The notes under the pieces: model-generated
What the model saw: only the letters and a program-made list of their open reading frames with translations
Databases searched by the model: none
What the model was told of the DNA's origin: nothing
Shown: positions 1 through 5,511 of the stretch, piece by piece
Layout of the letters: each line of letters begins with the position of its first letter
How positions within the stretch are numbered: the first letter of the stretch is position 1
Translations under genes and position numbers: made by a program
Origin: Cryomorphaceae bacterium
GTDB taxonomy: Bacteria; Bacteroidota; Bacteroidia; Flavobacteriales; Schleiferiaceae
NCBI GenBank assembly: GCA_003451355.1
Contig: DMDX01000142.1
Location: 1 to 6,130 of the forward strand
Reading direction: 5' to 3'
DNA length: 6,130 nt

Positions 1-498
1 TTCCCAGCCGTCGCGGCGTGGGCGATCGTCACGGGGTCCACGGTCGTCGCGAGGCTGGCGGTCGTCGCGTGGTCCACGGTCGTCGCGTGGCTGGCGGTCG
101 TCTCGTGGCTCACGTGGTCCACGGTCGTCGCGGGGTCCACGGTCGTCAAGGGGTCCACGGTCGTCGCGTGGTCCACGGTCGTCGCGGGGTCCGCGGGGCT
201 CGCGTGGTCCGCGGTCTTCGCGCGGCTGACGCTCTTCGCGGGGTTCTCGGTCTTCGGAACCTTCACGGAGTGATTCACCCTCAGATTCATTGCCAGACGC
301 TGCAGGACGGCCTCGGCGGCGCGGAGCAGGTGATTCGGCGGCAGGAGCAGCTTCTGCCGGAGCAGAAGAGGATTGACCTTGAATGGCTTCAATAAGTTCA
401 GGCTTGCGCAGGTAGCGCGCTTTTGGAATGCCTAATGATTCCGCTAATTCTTTGAGCTCGGGAAGTTTGCGATCCGAGAGATCAGGCATTGACGCCAT
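1..498 (-). CDS. rho: Transcription termination factor Rho, N-terminal part (runs off the left edge)
   Basis: Translating the minus strand from ATG 498 gives 166 open codons to the window edge. Residues 5-40 (LSDRKLPELKELAESLGIPK, then RYLRKPELIEAI) match the Rho_N fold: the L-x-ELxxxAxxLGI and LRKxELI pattern. Residues 41-80 are Ala/Ser/Pro/Glu-rich. Residues 82-160 are a charged low-complexity run of hexapeptides such as DDRGPR. Rho is a hexameric ATP-dependent RNA helicase that ends transcription; in Bacteroidota it commonly carries a long Arg-rich disordered insert between Rho_N and the RNA-binding domain. The RNA-binding and ATPase domains lie outside the window, so the name rests on Rho_N, the insert and the DUF4293 neighbour. 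A second in-frame ATG at 489 is an alternative start. No stop blocks the frame upstream and no Shine-Dalgarno is seen, so the start is chosen from where the domain begins. Other Rho_N/SAP-like proteins are possible but less likely. Confidence 0.82.
   Translation of the reverse strand, partial: MASMPDLSDRKLPELKELAESLGIPKARYLRKPELIEAIQGQSSSAPAEAAPAAESPAPRRRGRPAASGNESEGESLREGSEDREPREERQPREDRGPREPRGPRDDRGPRDDRGPLDDRGPRDDRGPREPRDDRQPRDDRGPRDDRQPRDDRGPRDDRPRRDGWE
22..255 (-). repeat. 18-bp in-frame tandem repeat encoding DDRGPR hexapeptides in Rho
   Basis: On the plus strand the exact 17-mer GGTCCACGGTCGTCGCG occurs five times, starting at 35, 71, 116, 152 and 170. Variant copies lie between them at 53, 89 and 134, spaced by 18 bp. 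The register shifts once by 9 bp, from an inserted Glu-Pro-Arg. Read on the coding strand this gives about 13 hexapeptides: EDREPR, EERQPR, EDRGPR, EPRGPR, then mostly DDRGPR or DDRQPR, with one DDRGPL. The older copies toward the N-terminus (183-255) are more diverged; those nearer the left edge are nearly identical in DNA, suggesting recent unit duplication. Because units are multiples of 3 bp, copy-number change would keep the frame. Confidence 0.9.
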
Positions 499-616
499 AC
501 CAATAAGGGTGTAAGGAACTAAAAAACAGTAAAGTGGGATTGAAATTGGGCGCAAAGTTGGCCCTTCACTGAGGCAAATATACGCGAACGGAACTTATGC
601 AAGACCTTTGCACATT
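499..616. other. Divergent intergenic region between rho and the DUF4293 gene
   Basis: This 118-bp stretch is the longest non-coding gap in the window and is visibly richer in A and T than its flanks. It holds the rho promoter candidate and an AT-rich leader segment next to the rho start. Within the leader, GGGC (548-551) can pair with GCCC (561-564) around a nine-base loop; this four-pair stem is too weak to call a structure. The plus-strand side ends with GACCTTTG six bases before the DUF4293 ATG. I see no tRNA, small RNA or terminator in it. Confidence 0.7.
575..602 (-). promoter_or_regulatory. Candidate Bacteroidota-type promoter for rho
   Basis: Reading the minus strand, TTG (602-600) is followed by 17 bases and then TATATTTG (582-575). 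This fits the Bacteroidota primary-sigma pattern of a TTG near -33 and TAnnTTTG near -7. It lies about 77 bp before the rho ATG, so the transcript would have a leader of roughly 70 nt. It sits in the most AT-rich part of the window. The match is by eye; no transcription data are available. Confidence 0.6.
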
Positions 617-991
617 ATGTGGCAACGAATTCAAACCTTGTACATGGCCCTGGCGGCCGTCAGTCTCTTTGCGGTCGGAGCCGCCAACCCCACCGAATGG
701 TCGTCGCTGCTCGCGGGCCTCGGGGTGGCGCTGTTCACCGCCAACACGACCTACTTCAAGTACCGGCAACGCCAGTTTGTGGTGAACCGAATCGGAATCC
801 TCGCCGCGTTTGCCCTCGAAGCGGTGTACCTGATTCCGGTGCTCAACGGCACGGCGGGTGCCGAGAATTCGTGGTCGCTCGCGCTTCCGTTGGTCGCGGT
901 GGTGTTCGCGTCTATGGCGAATCGCGCTATTCAAGCCGACGAAGCCAAGGTGCGCGAAGCGGACCGGTTCCGCCCCAAAAAGAAGAAGTAG
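617..991 (+). CDS. DUF4293 family four-helix membrane protein
   Basis: This gene encodes 124 residues. The N-terminus MWQRIQTLYMALAAVSLF and the C-terminal NRAIQADEAKVREADRFRP are close to the characteristic ends of DUF4293 proteins (an xQRIQTxYL start and an RAIxxDExLVRxADRxR end), a family found essentially only in Bacteroidota. Four hydrophobic segments are visible at about residues 8-22, 29-44, 58-77 and 86-102, followed by a basic tail ending in four lysines, which suggests an inner-membrane protein with a cytoplasmic C-terminus. Its function is unknown; it often neighbours rho. I chose ATG 617 over the in-frame TTG at 608 because family members begin with Met-x-Gln-Arg-Ile-Gln. No Shine-Dalgarno is seen; ACCTTTG lies six bases before the ATG. 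The stop (TAG 989-991) directly abuts the stop of the next, convergent gene. Confidence 0.88.
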   Translation: MWQRIQTLYMALAAVSLFAVGAANPTEWSSLLAGLGVALFTANTTYFKYRQRQFVVNRIGILAAFALEAVYLIPVLNGTAGAENSWSLALPLVAVVFASMANRAIQADEAKVREADRFRPKKKK

Positions 992-1519
992 TTAGGGTTT
1001 AAGGGCGCCCCGCGCTCCGAGCTCGACGACTGCGAGGTCGGTGATCTGCCCCGCTTCAATCGTGAAGCGCAGCATGGTGCGCACCTTGTGAAACCCGTGC
1101 ACTCCGCAGGCTCCGGGGTTCATGCACATGACACCTGAAGGGTCACGGCCAACGCGCAGAATGTGCGAATGCCCGCAAATGAGTACGTCGGCCGGCTCGG
1201 CGCGAAGGCTGTTTTTGATTGCGGTCGGTAGGCGTCCGGCAGGACCCGCGATGTGGGTGATCCAAAACCTGACACCCTGAATGCTAAATCGCTGGTCCTG
1301 AGGCCAAGTTCGGCGCATTTGGGCGTCGTCGATGTTTCCGTACACCCCGCGAACTTTGCGGCCCAAGGACTGAAGTCGGTCGACCACGTCGAGCGATCCA
1401 ACATCCCCGGCATGCCAAATTTCGTCGGCATCGGCCGCGTGCGCGAGAATGCGCTCGTCCAAGTGGCCGTGCGTGTCTGAAAGCAAGAGAATCTTGAGGG
1501 CGCTACCTTTGGCAATCAT
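992..1519 (-). CDS. YfcE/MJ0936-type metallophosphoesterase
   Basis: This gene encodes 175 residues, the normal length for the small calcineurin-like phosphodiesterases of the YfcE/MJ0936 type. The two-metal site motifs are all present: D15 and H17 in SDTHGH, D39 in HAGDVG, N62 in GNID, H89 in THIAGP, and H117 and H119 in GHSH. The closing block MNPGACGVHGFHKVRTMLRF is typical of the Bacteroidota version. Such enzymes hydrolyse phosphodiesters in vitro with Mn or similar metals; the natural substrate is generally not known, so no gene symbol is given. The start is well fixed: ATG 1519 is the only ATG upstream of the first motif, and an in-frame TGA lies at 1528-1526. This ATG overlaps the oppositely oriented truA ATG by two bases. 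The stop TAA (994-992) abuts the DUF4293 stop with no gap. Confidence 0.92.
   Translation of the reverse strand: MIAKGSALKILLLSDTHGHLDERILAHAADADEIWHAGDVGSLDVVDRLQSLGRKVRGVYGNIDDAQMRRTWPQDQRFSIQGVRFWITHIAGPAGRLPTAIKNSLRAEPADVLICGHSHILRVGRDPSGVMCMNPGACGVHGFHKVRTMLRFTIEAGQITDLAVVELGARGALKP
1504..1511 (+). promoter_or_regulatory. Candidate -7 element TACCTTTG just upstream of truA
   Basis: TACCTTTG is an exact match to the Bacteroidota TAnnTTTG element and ends six bases before the truA ATG (1518). If used, transcription would begin at or within a few bases of the start codon, giving a leaderless or nearly leaderless mRNA. It lies inside the first codons of the divergent phosphoesterase gene. 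No TTG is found 17-23 bases upstream, so the -33 half is missing or degenerate, which lowers confidence. Confidence 0.35.
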
Positions 1520-2318
1520 GTCCGGTCAAAGTTCGTTCACTCACCGCTATGTACTGCGCTTGGCGTACCACGGCGCGGAATTTTTAGGTTGGCAGCGCCA
1601 GCCTAACGGCCGAACGGTGCAGGGCATCCTCGAATCGACGTTATCCACGTGGATGCGAATCCCTGTTGAAGTCGTAGGCGCCGGCCGCACGGACGCGGGA
1701 GTTCATGCATCCAACTATGTGGCGCATGTGGACTGCACTTCAGCTGTGGACCTAGACGAGCTGGTATTTCGGCTCAACCGCTTTTTGCCCGACGACCTCG
1801 TGCTCTTTGAGGCGATTCCGGCTCCCGACGAATTTCATGCGCGGTTTAGTGCTCAGGGTAGGGGCTACTGCTACAGCATTCAGCGAACGAAGTCCGCGTT
1901 TGGGCGCGACACGGCGTGGGCCTGCGAACGCCCGCTGAACGGGCAGCTTTTGGACGAAATGGCCGCAAGCCTGCTTGGCGAGCACCACTTTGGGGCATTT
2001 GAGCGCAGCGGTAGCGCAGAAACCAACGGAATGTGCACGATTCGGCACGCCCGATGGGTGCGCGATTCCGATAAATGGGTATTCGAGATCGAAGGGACGC
2101 GGTTCTTGCGGAACATGGTTCGGGCCCTCGTCGGAACCATGGTCGAGCACGCCGCCGCAGATCGAGGCTTGGGGCAATGGGACCGCCTTCGCAAAAGCCA
2201 AAAAAGGACGGAATCCGGCCCGTCGGCCCCCGCTCAAGGGCTTACCTTTGCGGGCGCGGTTTATGCCGCCCCCCTCTTTAATGGCCGAGAAACCCCAGAC
2301 TTCATCACCAAGCGTTAG
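1518..2318 (+). CDS. truA: tRNA pseudouridine(38-40) synthase TruA
   Basis: This gene encodes 266 residues, a usual length for TruA, which isomerises uridines 38-40 in the anticodon arm of many tRNAs in the cytoplasm. The N-terminal YVLRLAYHGAEFLGWQRQP and the active-site block VGAGRTDAGVHA are diagnostic; D59 in RTDAG is the catalytic aspartate. The second half has FARFSA-like FHARFSAQGRGYCY, the GEHHFGAF segment, the FLRNMVRALVGTM helix and the closing SGPSAPAQGLTF, all family hallmarks in the expected order. The frame stays open upstream to an ATG at 1449, but that extension lies over the phosphoesterase gene and has no family similarity, so ATG 1518 is preferred. The 3' end overlaps the ABC transporter start by 38 bp, pointing to co-transcription and possible translational coupling. 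Confidence 0.95.
   Translation: MSGQSSFTHRYVLRLAYHGAEFLGWQRQPNGRTVQGILESTLSTWMRIPVEVVGAGRTDAGVHASNYVAHVDCTSAVDLDELVFRLNRFLPDDLVLFEAIPAPDEFHARFSAQGRGYCYSIQRTKSAFGRDTAWACERPLNGQLLDEMAASLLGEHHFGAFERSGSAETNGMCTIRHARWVRDSDKWVFEIEGTRFLRNMVRALVGTMVEHAAADRGLGQWDRLRKSQKRTESGPSAPAQGLTFAGAVYAAPLFNGRETPDFITKR
2243..2250 (+). promoter_or_regulatory. TACCTTTG match within the truA end, ahead of the ABC transporter
   Basis: An exact TAnnTTTG match lies 30 bases before the preferred ABC transporter ATG (2281) and 12 bases before the alternative ATG (2263). It could be an internal promoter of the truA-ABC pair. It also encodes the conserved Leu-Thr-Phe of the TruA GLTF motif, and no suitable TTG lies 17-23 bases upstream, so coincidence is quite possible. 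Confidence 0.2.
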
Positions 2319-4071
2319 CGGAAAGGCCTTTGACTGGGCCGTACTGCGCCGCGTGCTTCGGTACGCGCGTCCGCACCGGGCTCTGCTGTGGTCGGCCGCC
2401 AGCCTGAGTGTGGTCCTCGGCGGGATTACGACCCTGAGGCCCTACCTCGTTCAGCGGGCCGTGGATTTTGCGGTCGAGCAGGGCGATGCCACCATGATGC
2501 ACTGGGCAATCGCAGGTTTGATGCTCACTTTGGTACTTGAGGGCCTCGGAACCTGGTTTTTTGTACTCGCAACCAACGAACTTGGTCAAAAAGTGATTCG
2601 GGACGTTCGGGTTCAGCTCTTTGGGCAGCTCCTCAAGTTTAAGGCTTCGTTTTTTGACCGTACCCCGGTCGGGCAGTTGGTGACGCGCACGGTAAGCGAC
2701 GTCGAGACCATGGCAGACATCTTTGCCGAGGGCTTGCTGGTGATTTTTGGCGATTTGTTCAAGATTGCGGTGATGCTCATTGCCATGTTTTTGCTCTTTG
2801 ATCCCGGAATGGTCGCGGTGAGTTTGTCGGTGGTTCCGATTTTGTTTGTGGCCACACGCTGGTTTCAGCGCAGCATTAAAGGCGCATTCACCGACGTTCG
2901 CAATCAGGTTGCAGCTCTCAATTCGTTTGTCCAAGAACGCCTCACCGGAATGGCCGTCGTCCAGTTGTTCGGTCGCGAAGGCGAAGAAGCACGCCGTTTC
3001 AACGAAATCAACACGCGCCACCGCGACGCCAACATCAAGAGTATTTGGTACTTCTCGCTGTTTTTTCCGATCATCGAGATGCTTTCGGCGCTCTCAATCG
3101 GCTTGGCCATTTGGTACGGAGGCTGGCGTTCGCTGGTGACCCCAGGCAGCGTGAGCATTGGCGACCTTACTGCCCTGATCCTCTTTATTAACATGCTGTA
3201 CCGCCCCTTGCGCCAGTTGGCCGACCGGTTCAACACGCTACAAATGGGAATGGTTGCGAGCGACCGCGTACTGAAGTTGATTGAACGCGATGATCAATTG
3301 GAGCGCCCCGGAACCCATCGTGCCACCGCACTAAAGGGATCCGTGGAATTCCGCGACGTCCACTTTCGCTACGTCGAGGACCAACCTGTGCTGCACGGTG
3401 TCACCCTGTCGGCACAACCGGGTGAAATGCTTGCCTTAGTGGGGTCAACTGGCAGCGGAAAGTCTACGCTCATCGGGCTCTTGGCGGGCCTCTACCATCC
3501 GGAGTCCGGCTCGGTCAATGTGGATGCTATTTCGATAGCGGACTGGGATTATGAATCGCTGCGCAGCCGACTTGCGCTTGTGCAGCAGGATGTGTTTTTG
3601 TTCAGCGATACCGTGCGCAACAACGTAACCTTGTACCGTCCCATGCCCGACGCCGAACTATGGGCTGCTGCAGACGCGATGGGGATTAAAGAGTTTCTCG
3701 AATCACTGCCCGGAGGCCTGGACTACGACGTCAAGGAGCGCGGCGGAATGCTTTCTACCGGCCAGCGCCAGCTACTCGCCTTTTTGCGGGCGTACTTAGC
3801 CAACCCCGACATTTTGATTCTCGACGAGGCCACTTCGTCGGTGGATTCCCAGTCCGAAGCCTGGATTCAGAACGCCACCGAACGCATCACCAAGGGGCGC
3901 ACGTCAGTGGTGGTGGCCCACCGCTTGGCGACCGTGCAGCATGCCGACCGAATCGCGGTACTCGAGCAGGGTCGTGTGGTCGAACAGGGTACGCATACCG
4001 AGTTGCTTGCCCAAGGCGGAACCTATGCAAACCTCTACGCCAAGCAGTTCTTTGGCGAGGCCGGGATTTAG
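2281..4071 (+). CDS. ABC exporter half-transporter, fused membrane and ATPase domains
   Basis: This gene encodes 596 residues. The N-terminal type-1 exporter membrane domain has six hydrophobic segments, at about residues 34-60, 71-97, 148-174, 176-194, 256-280 and 289-309. The nucleotide-binding domain has Walker A GSTGSGKST (388-396, K394), the Q-loop Q436 in LVQQDVFLF, signature LSTGQ (491-495), Walker B ILILDE (D515, catalytic E516), D-loop SSVD and the H-loop H547 in VVAHRL. All catalytic residues are intact. The architecture is MsbA/MdlB-like, and proteins of this kind work as homo- or heterodimers in the inner membrane exporting lipids, drugs or peptides; the substrate cannot be read from sequence. 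The signature has Thr in place of the first Gly of LSGGQ. ATG 2281 is preferred; ATG 2263 would add six residues. The frame also stays open back to 1975 inside truA, by chance. Its stop overlaps the convergent gene's stop. Confidence 0.93.
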   Translation: MAEKPQTSSPSVSGKAFDWAVLRRVLRYARPHRALLWSAASLSVVLGGITTLRPYLVQRAVDFAVEQGDATMMHWAIAGLMLTLVLEGLGTWFFVLATNELGQKVIRDVRVQLFGQLLKFKASFFDRTPVGQLVTRTVSDVETMADIFAEGLLVIFGDLFKIAVMLIAMFLLFDPGMVAVSLSVVPILFVATRWFQRSIKGAFTDVRNQVAALNSFVQERLTGMAVVQLFGREGEEARRFNEINTRHRDANIKSIWYFSLFFPIIEMLSALSIGLAIWYGGWRSLVTPGSVSIGDLTALILFINMLYRPLRQLADRFNTLQMGMVASDRVLKLIERDDQLERPGTHRATALKGSVEFRDVHFRYVEDQPVLHGVTLSAQPGEMLALVGSTGSGKSTLIGLLAGLYHPESGSVNVDAISIADWDYESLRSRLALVQQDVFLFSDTVRNNVTLYRPMPDAELWAAADAMGIKEFLESLPGGLDYDVKERGGMLSTGQRQLLAFLRAYLANPDILILDEATSSVDSQSEAWIQNATERITKGRTSVVVAHRLATVQHADRIAVLEQGRVVEQGTHTELLAQGGTYANLYAKQFFGEAGI

Positions 4072-4571
4072 CGCTCGATTTCGATTCCGCGGCCCTCAAG
4101 ATCATTGAGCACCTCGTTCCAACGCTCGGAATCCGTGATTTGAAAGGCGAACGTCGGTGCGTTGTGGCGCACAAAAAAGGCGTAGCGCCCTTCTTCAAAA
4201 GCGTAGGCAATGACGCGCTGTTTGCGCTTCCAGCCTTTCATTCGTACACCGTAGCCCATAAAATCGCCCATCGGATCAACTTTGGCGTGGTACACTTTGG
4301 CCACCTCGCTCCACGCGACATGCTTGGGGCCGATGTTGAAGGGGCGGTAGCTGATGTCGATTCCCGTCGGAGCAACCGAGATTCGGCAGGGCCTCATGAT
4401 CAGCCAACCCGTAAAAACCTGGATGAGGGTTGTGGCGGCGATAGTCCACAAAAGTTCGGCCTCGAATCCCGACTGGCTGCCCACAGCCACCATCATGACG
4501 AGGGTCGACATCCCGGTGATGCCAATAATCCACAAAAAGGCCTTGGGAATGCGAAATTCAGCGCGGTACAT
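4068..4571 (-). CDS. Small membrane protein with two helices and a PH-like C-terminal domain
   Basis: This gene encodes 167 residues. Two hydrophobic segments, about residues 11-31 and 40-59, form a hairpin. It is followed by a soluble part of about 105 residues with alternating short strands: CRISVAPTGIDISY, then VAWSEVAKVYH, GYGVRMKG, VIAYAFEEG and RYAFFV, ending in a predicted helix (DSERWNEVLNDLEG). A membrane hairpin followed by a strand-rich domain with a G-x-G-[IV]-R motif and a terminal helix resembles the bacterial PH-like (bPH) proteins, whose role is unknown. This is a fold-level inference; I do not recognise a named family. ATG 4571 is the first start after an in-frame TAG at 4586-4584, which is also the stop of the upstream epimerase gene, so the two are separated by 12 bp and probably form an operon. 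The TAA overlaps the end of the convergent ABC gene. Confidence 0.8.
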   Translation of the reverse strand: MYRAEFRIPKAFLWIIGITGMSTLVMMVAVGSQSGFEAELLWTIAATTLIQVFTGWLIMRPCRISVAPTGIDISYRPFNIGPKHVAWSEVAKVYHAKVDPMGDFMGYGVRMKGWKRKQRVIAYAFEEGRYAFFVRHNAPTFAFQITDSERWNEVLNDLEGRGIEIER

Positions 4572-4583
4572 GCCGCGAAGATA

Positions 4584-5471
4584 CTAGCCGACTAGATTCT
4601 TGAGAGCAGCGTCGAGCTCGTTGAACTGGTATGCAAAGCCTAGATCCTTCCATTTTTGGGCGGAACAGTGGGTACTCATCAGCGCAATTTGGGCCATCTC
4701 ACCCAGTACAAGTCGCAAGGCCCACGCGGGCGGCGCAGGAGCCCAAAATGGCTTTTTGAGCACCTTGGCAAGTGTCAGGCTAAAGTCTTTGTTCGTCGAG
4801 GATTCGGGGCCGACGCCGTTCCACACTCCGTCCAATGCGGAATCCGTAGCGAGGCGAGCCACCATGCGTGCCAAGTCGTCGACATGAATCCACGGCATCC
4901 AGTGCTTGCCGTCGCCCAAGGCGCTTCCGAGTCCGAGGCGAAACACCGGGAGCAAGGTGCCCAAGACGCCGCCACCGTGGCCAAGTACGATTCCGATGCG
5001 GAGTTTTGCCACCCTCAATCCAAGGTCAGCGAATCGGTCTGCTTGGGATTCCCAGGCGCGCACGACGTCGCCTAAAAAGCCCACTGCGCCTCCGTCGCGC
5101 TCACTGTAGACGCGGTCGAGGCTGTTTGGGTAGATTCCCACTGCCGAAGCGCTGACCATGACCTCGGGGCGCTGGTCCATCGCTTCGATGGCGCGATAAA
5201 GGGTCTCAGCGCCCTGGATGCGGCTGTCCATAATAGCGCGTTTGTGGGACTTGGTCCATCGCTCTGAAACAGATGCTCCCGCGAGGTGGATTACCCCGTG
5301 GACCCCATGAAGTGCCGCGGGATCGACGATGTACGCGCTTGGGTTCCACGCAAATTCGCCCGGTTTGCGCGGCGTCCGCGTCAAAATGCGAACTTCATGT
5401 CCTTGAGCTTCAAGCTCTTTTTGAACAGCTCGGCCGACGAGGCCGCTTCCACCGGTAACGCAGTAAATCAT
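4584..5471 (-). CDS. TIGR01777-family epimerase-like NAD(P)-binding protein (YfcH/SulA type)
   Basis: This gene encodes 295 residues, the standard length for this family. The Rossmann dinucleotide-binding loop TGGSGLVG (6-13) is at the very N-terminus. It is followed by HLAGASVSERW (62-72) with downstream SRI, the SASAVGIYPN segment (107-116, Ser and Tyr 114), WMPWIHVDDLA (191-201), and a C-terminal DUF1731-like domain (239-295: PFWAPAPPAWALRLVLGEMA, then LGFAY). These are the characteristic blocks of extended-SDR-like proteins annotated as TIGR01777 epimerases. The Tyr is not followed by the Lys of classical YxxxK SDR sites (Leu 118 instead). No substrate is established, and plant and bacterial members have been linked to cell division only loosely. 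The start is fixed by an in-frame TGA three codons upstream. GAGAAGGT sits immediately before the ATG, too close for an ordinary Shine-Dalgarno. It leads the two-gene minus operon with the PH-like protein. Confidence 0.92.
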   Translation of the reverse strand: MIYCVTGGSGLVGRAVQKELEAQGHEVRILTRTPRKPGEFAWNPSAYIVDPAALHGVHGVIHLAGASVSERWTKSHKRAIMDSRIQGAETLYRAIEAMDQRPEVMVSASAVGIYPNSLDRVYSERDGGAVGFLGDVVRAWESQADRFADLGLRVAKLRIGIVLGHGGGVLGTLLPVFRLGLGSALGDGKHWMPWIHVDDLARMVARLATDSALDGVWNGVGPESSTNKDFSLTLAKVLKKPFWAPAPPAWALRLVLGEMAQIALMSTHCSAQKWKDLGFAYQFNELDAALKNLVG

Positions 5472-5511
5472 ACCTTCTCAACGCGATCTTAGCGCCTCAG
5501 TTCACACGGAC
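5472..5511. other. Short divergent intergenic gap
   Basis: Only 40 bp separate the starts of the epimerase and the 192-residue gene. I find no TAnnTTTG match on either strand here, so promoters for both genes either lie within the opposite coding region or diverge from the consensus. Confidence 0.6.

Noticed and set aside
22..255. CRISPR-like regular repeats
   Set aside because: Units are contiguous at 18 bp with no unique spacers and are in frame with a coding sequence, so they are a protein-coding tandem repeat.
18..395. Plus-strand frame encoding repeated Val-His-Gly-Arg-Arg
   Set aside because: It is the antisense reading of the Rho hexapeptide repeats; the repeat DNA keeps the frame open, and the minus strand gives a recognisable Rho_N domain.
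566..934. 122-codon minus-strand frame opposite the DUF4293 gene
   Set aside because: Its composition is Arg/His/Glu-rich with no motif, while the plus strand matches both ends of a known family.
1003..1010. GGGCGCCC palindrome as a terminator for the convergent pair
   Set aside because: It has no loop-forming bases and no T-run, and it encodes the C-terminal residues of the phosphoesterase.
1752..2237. 161-codon minus-strand frame opposite truA
   Set aside because: It has no recognisable domain; truA on plus is complete with its catalytic Asp.
1975..2280. N-terminal extension of the ABC transporter frame back to 1975
   Set aside because: This stretch lies over truA in another frame and reads as low-complexity Pro/Arg/Ser without exporter similarity; the membrane domain begins properly after ATG 2281.
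2305..3021. 238-codon minus-strand frame opposite the ABC transporter
   Set aside because: It is long but composed of His/Gln/Asn/Lys-rich antisense sequence with no domain; the plus-strand membrane domain accounts for the region.
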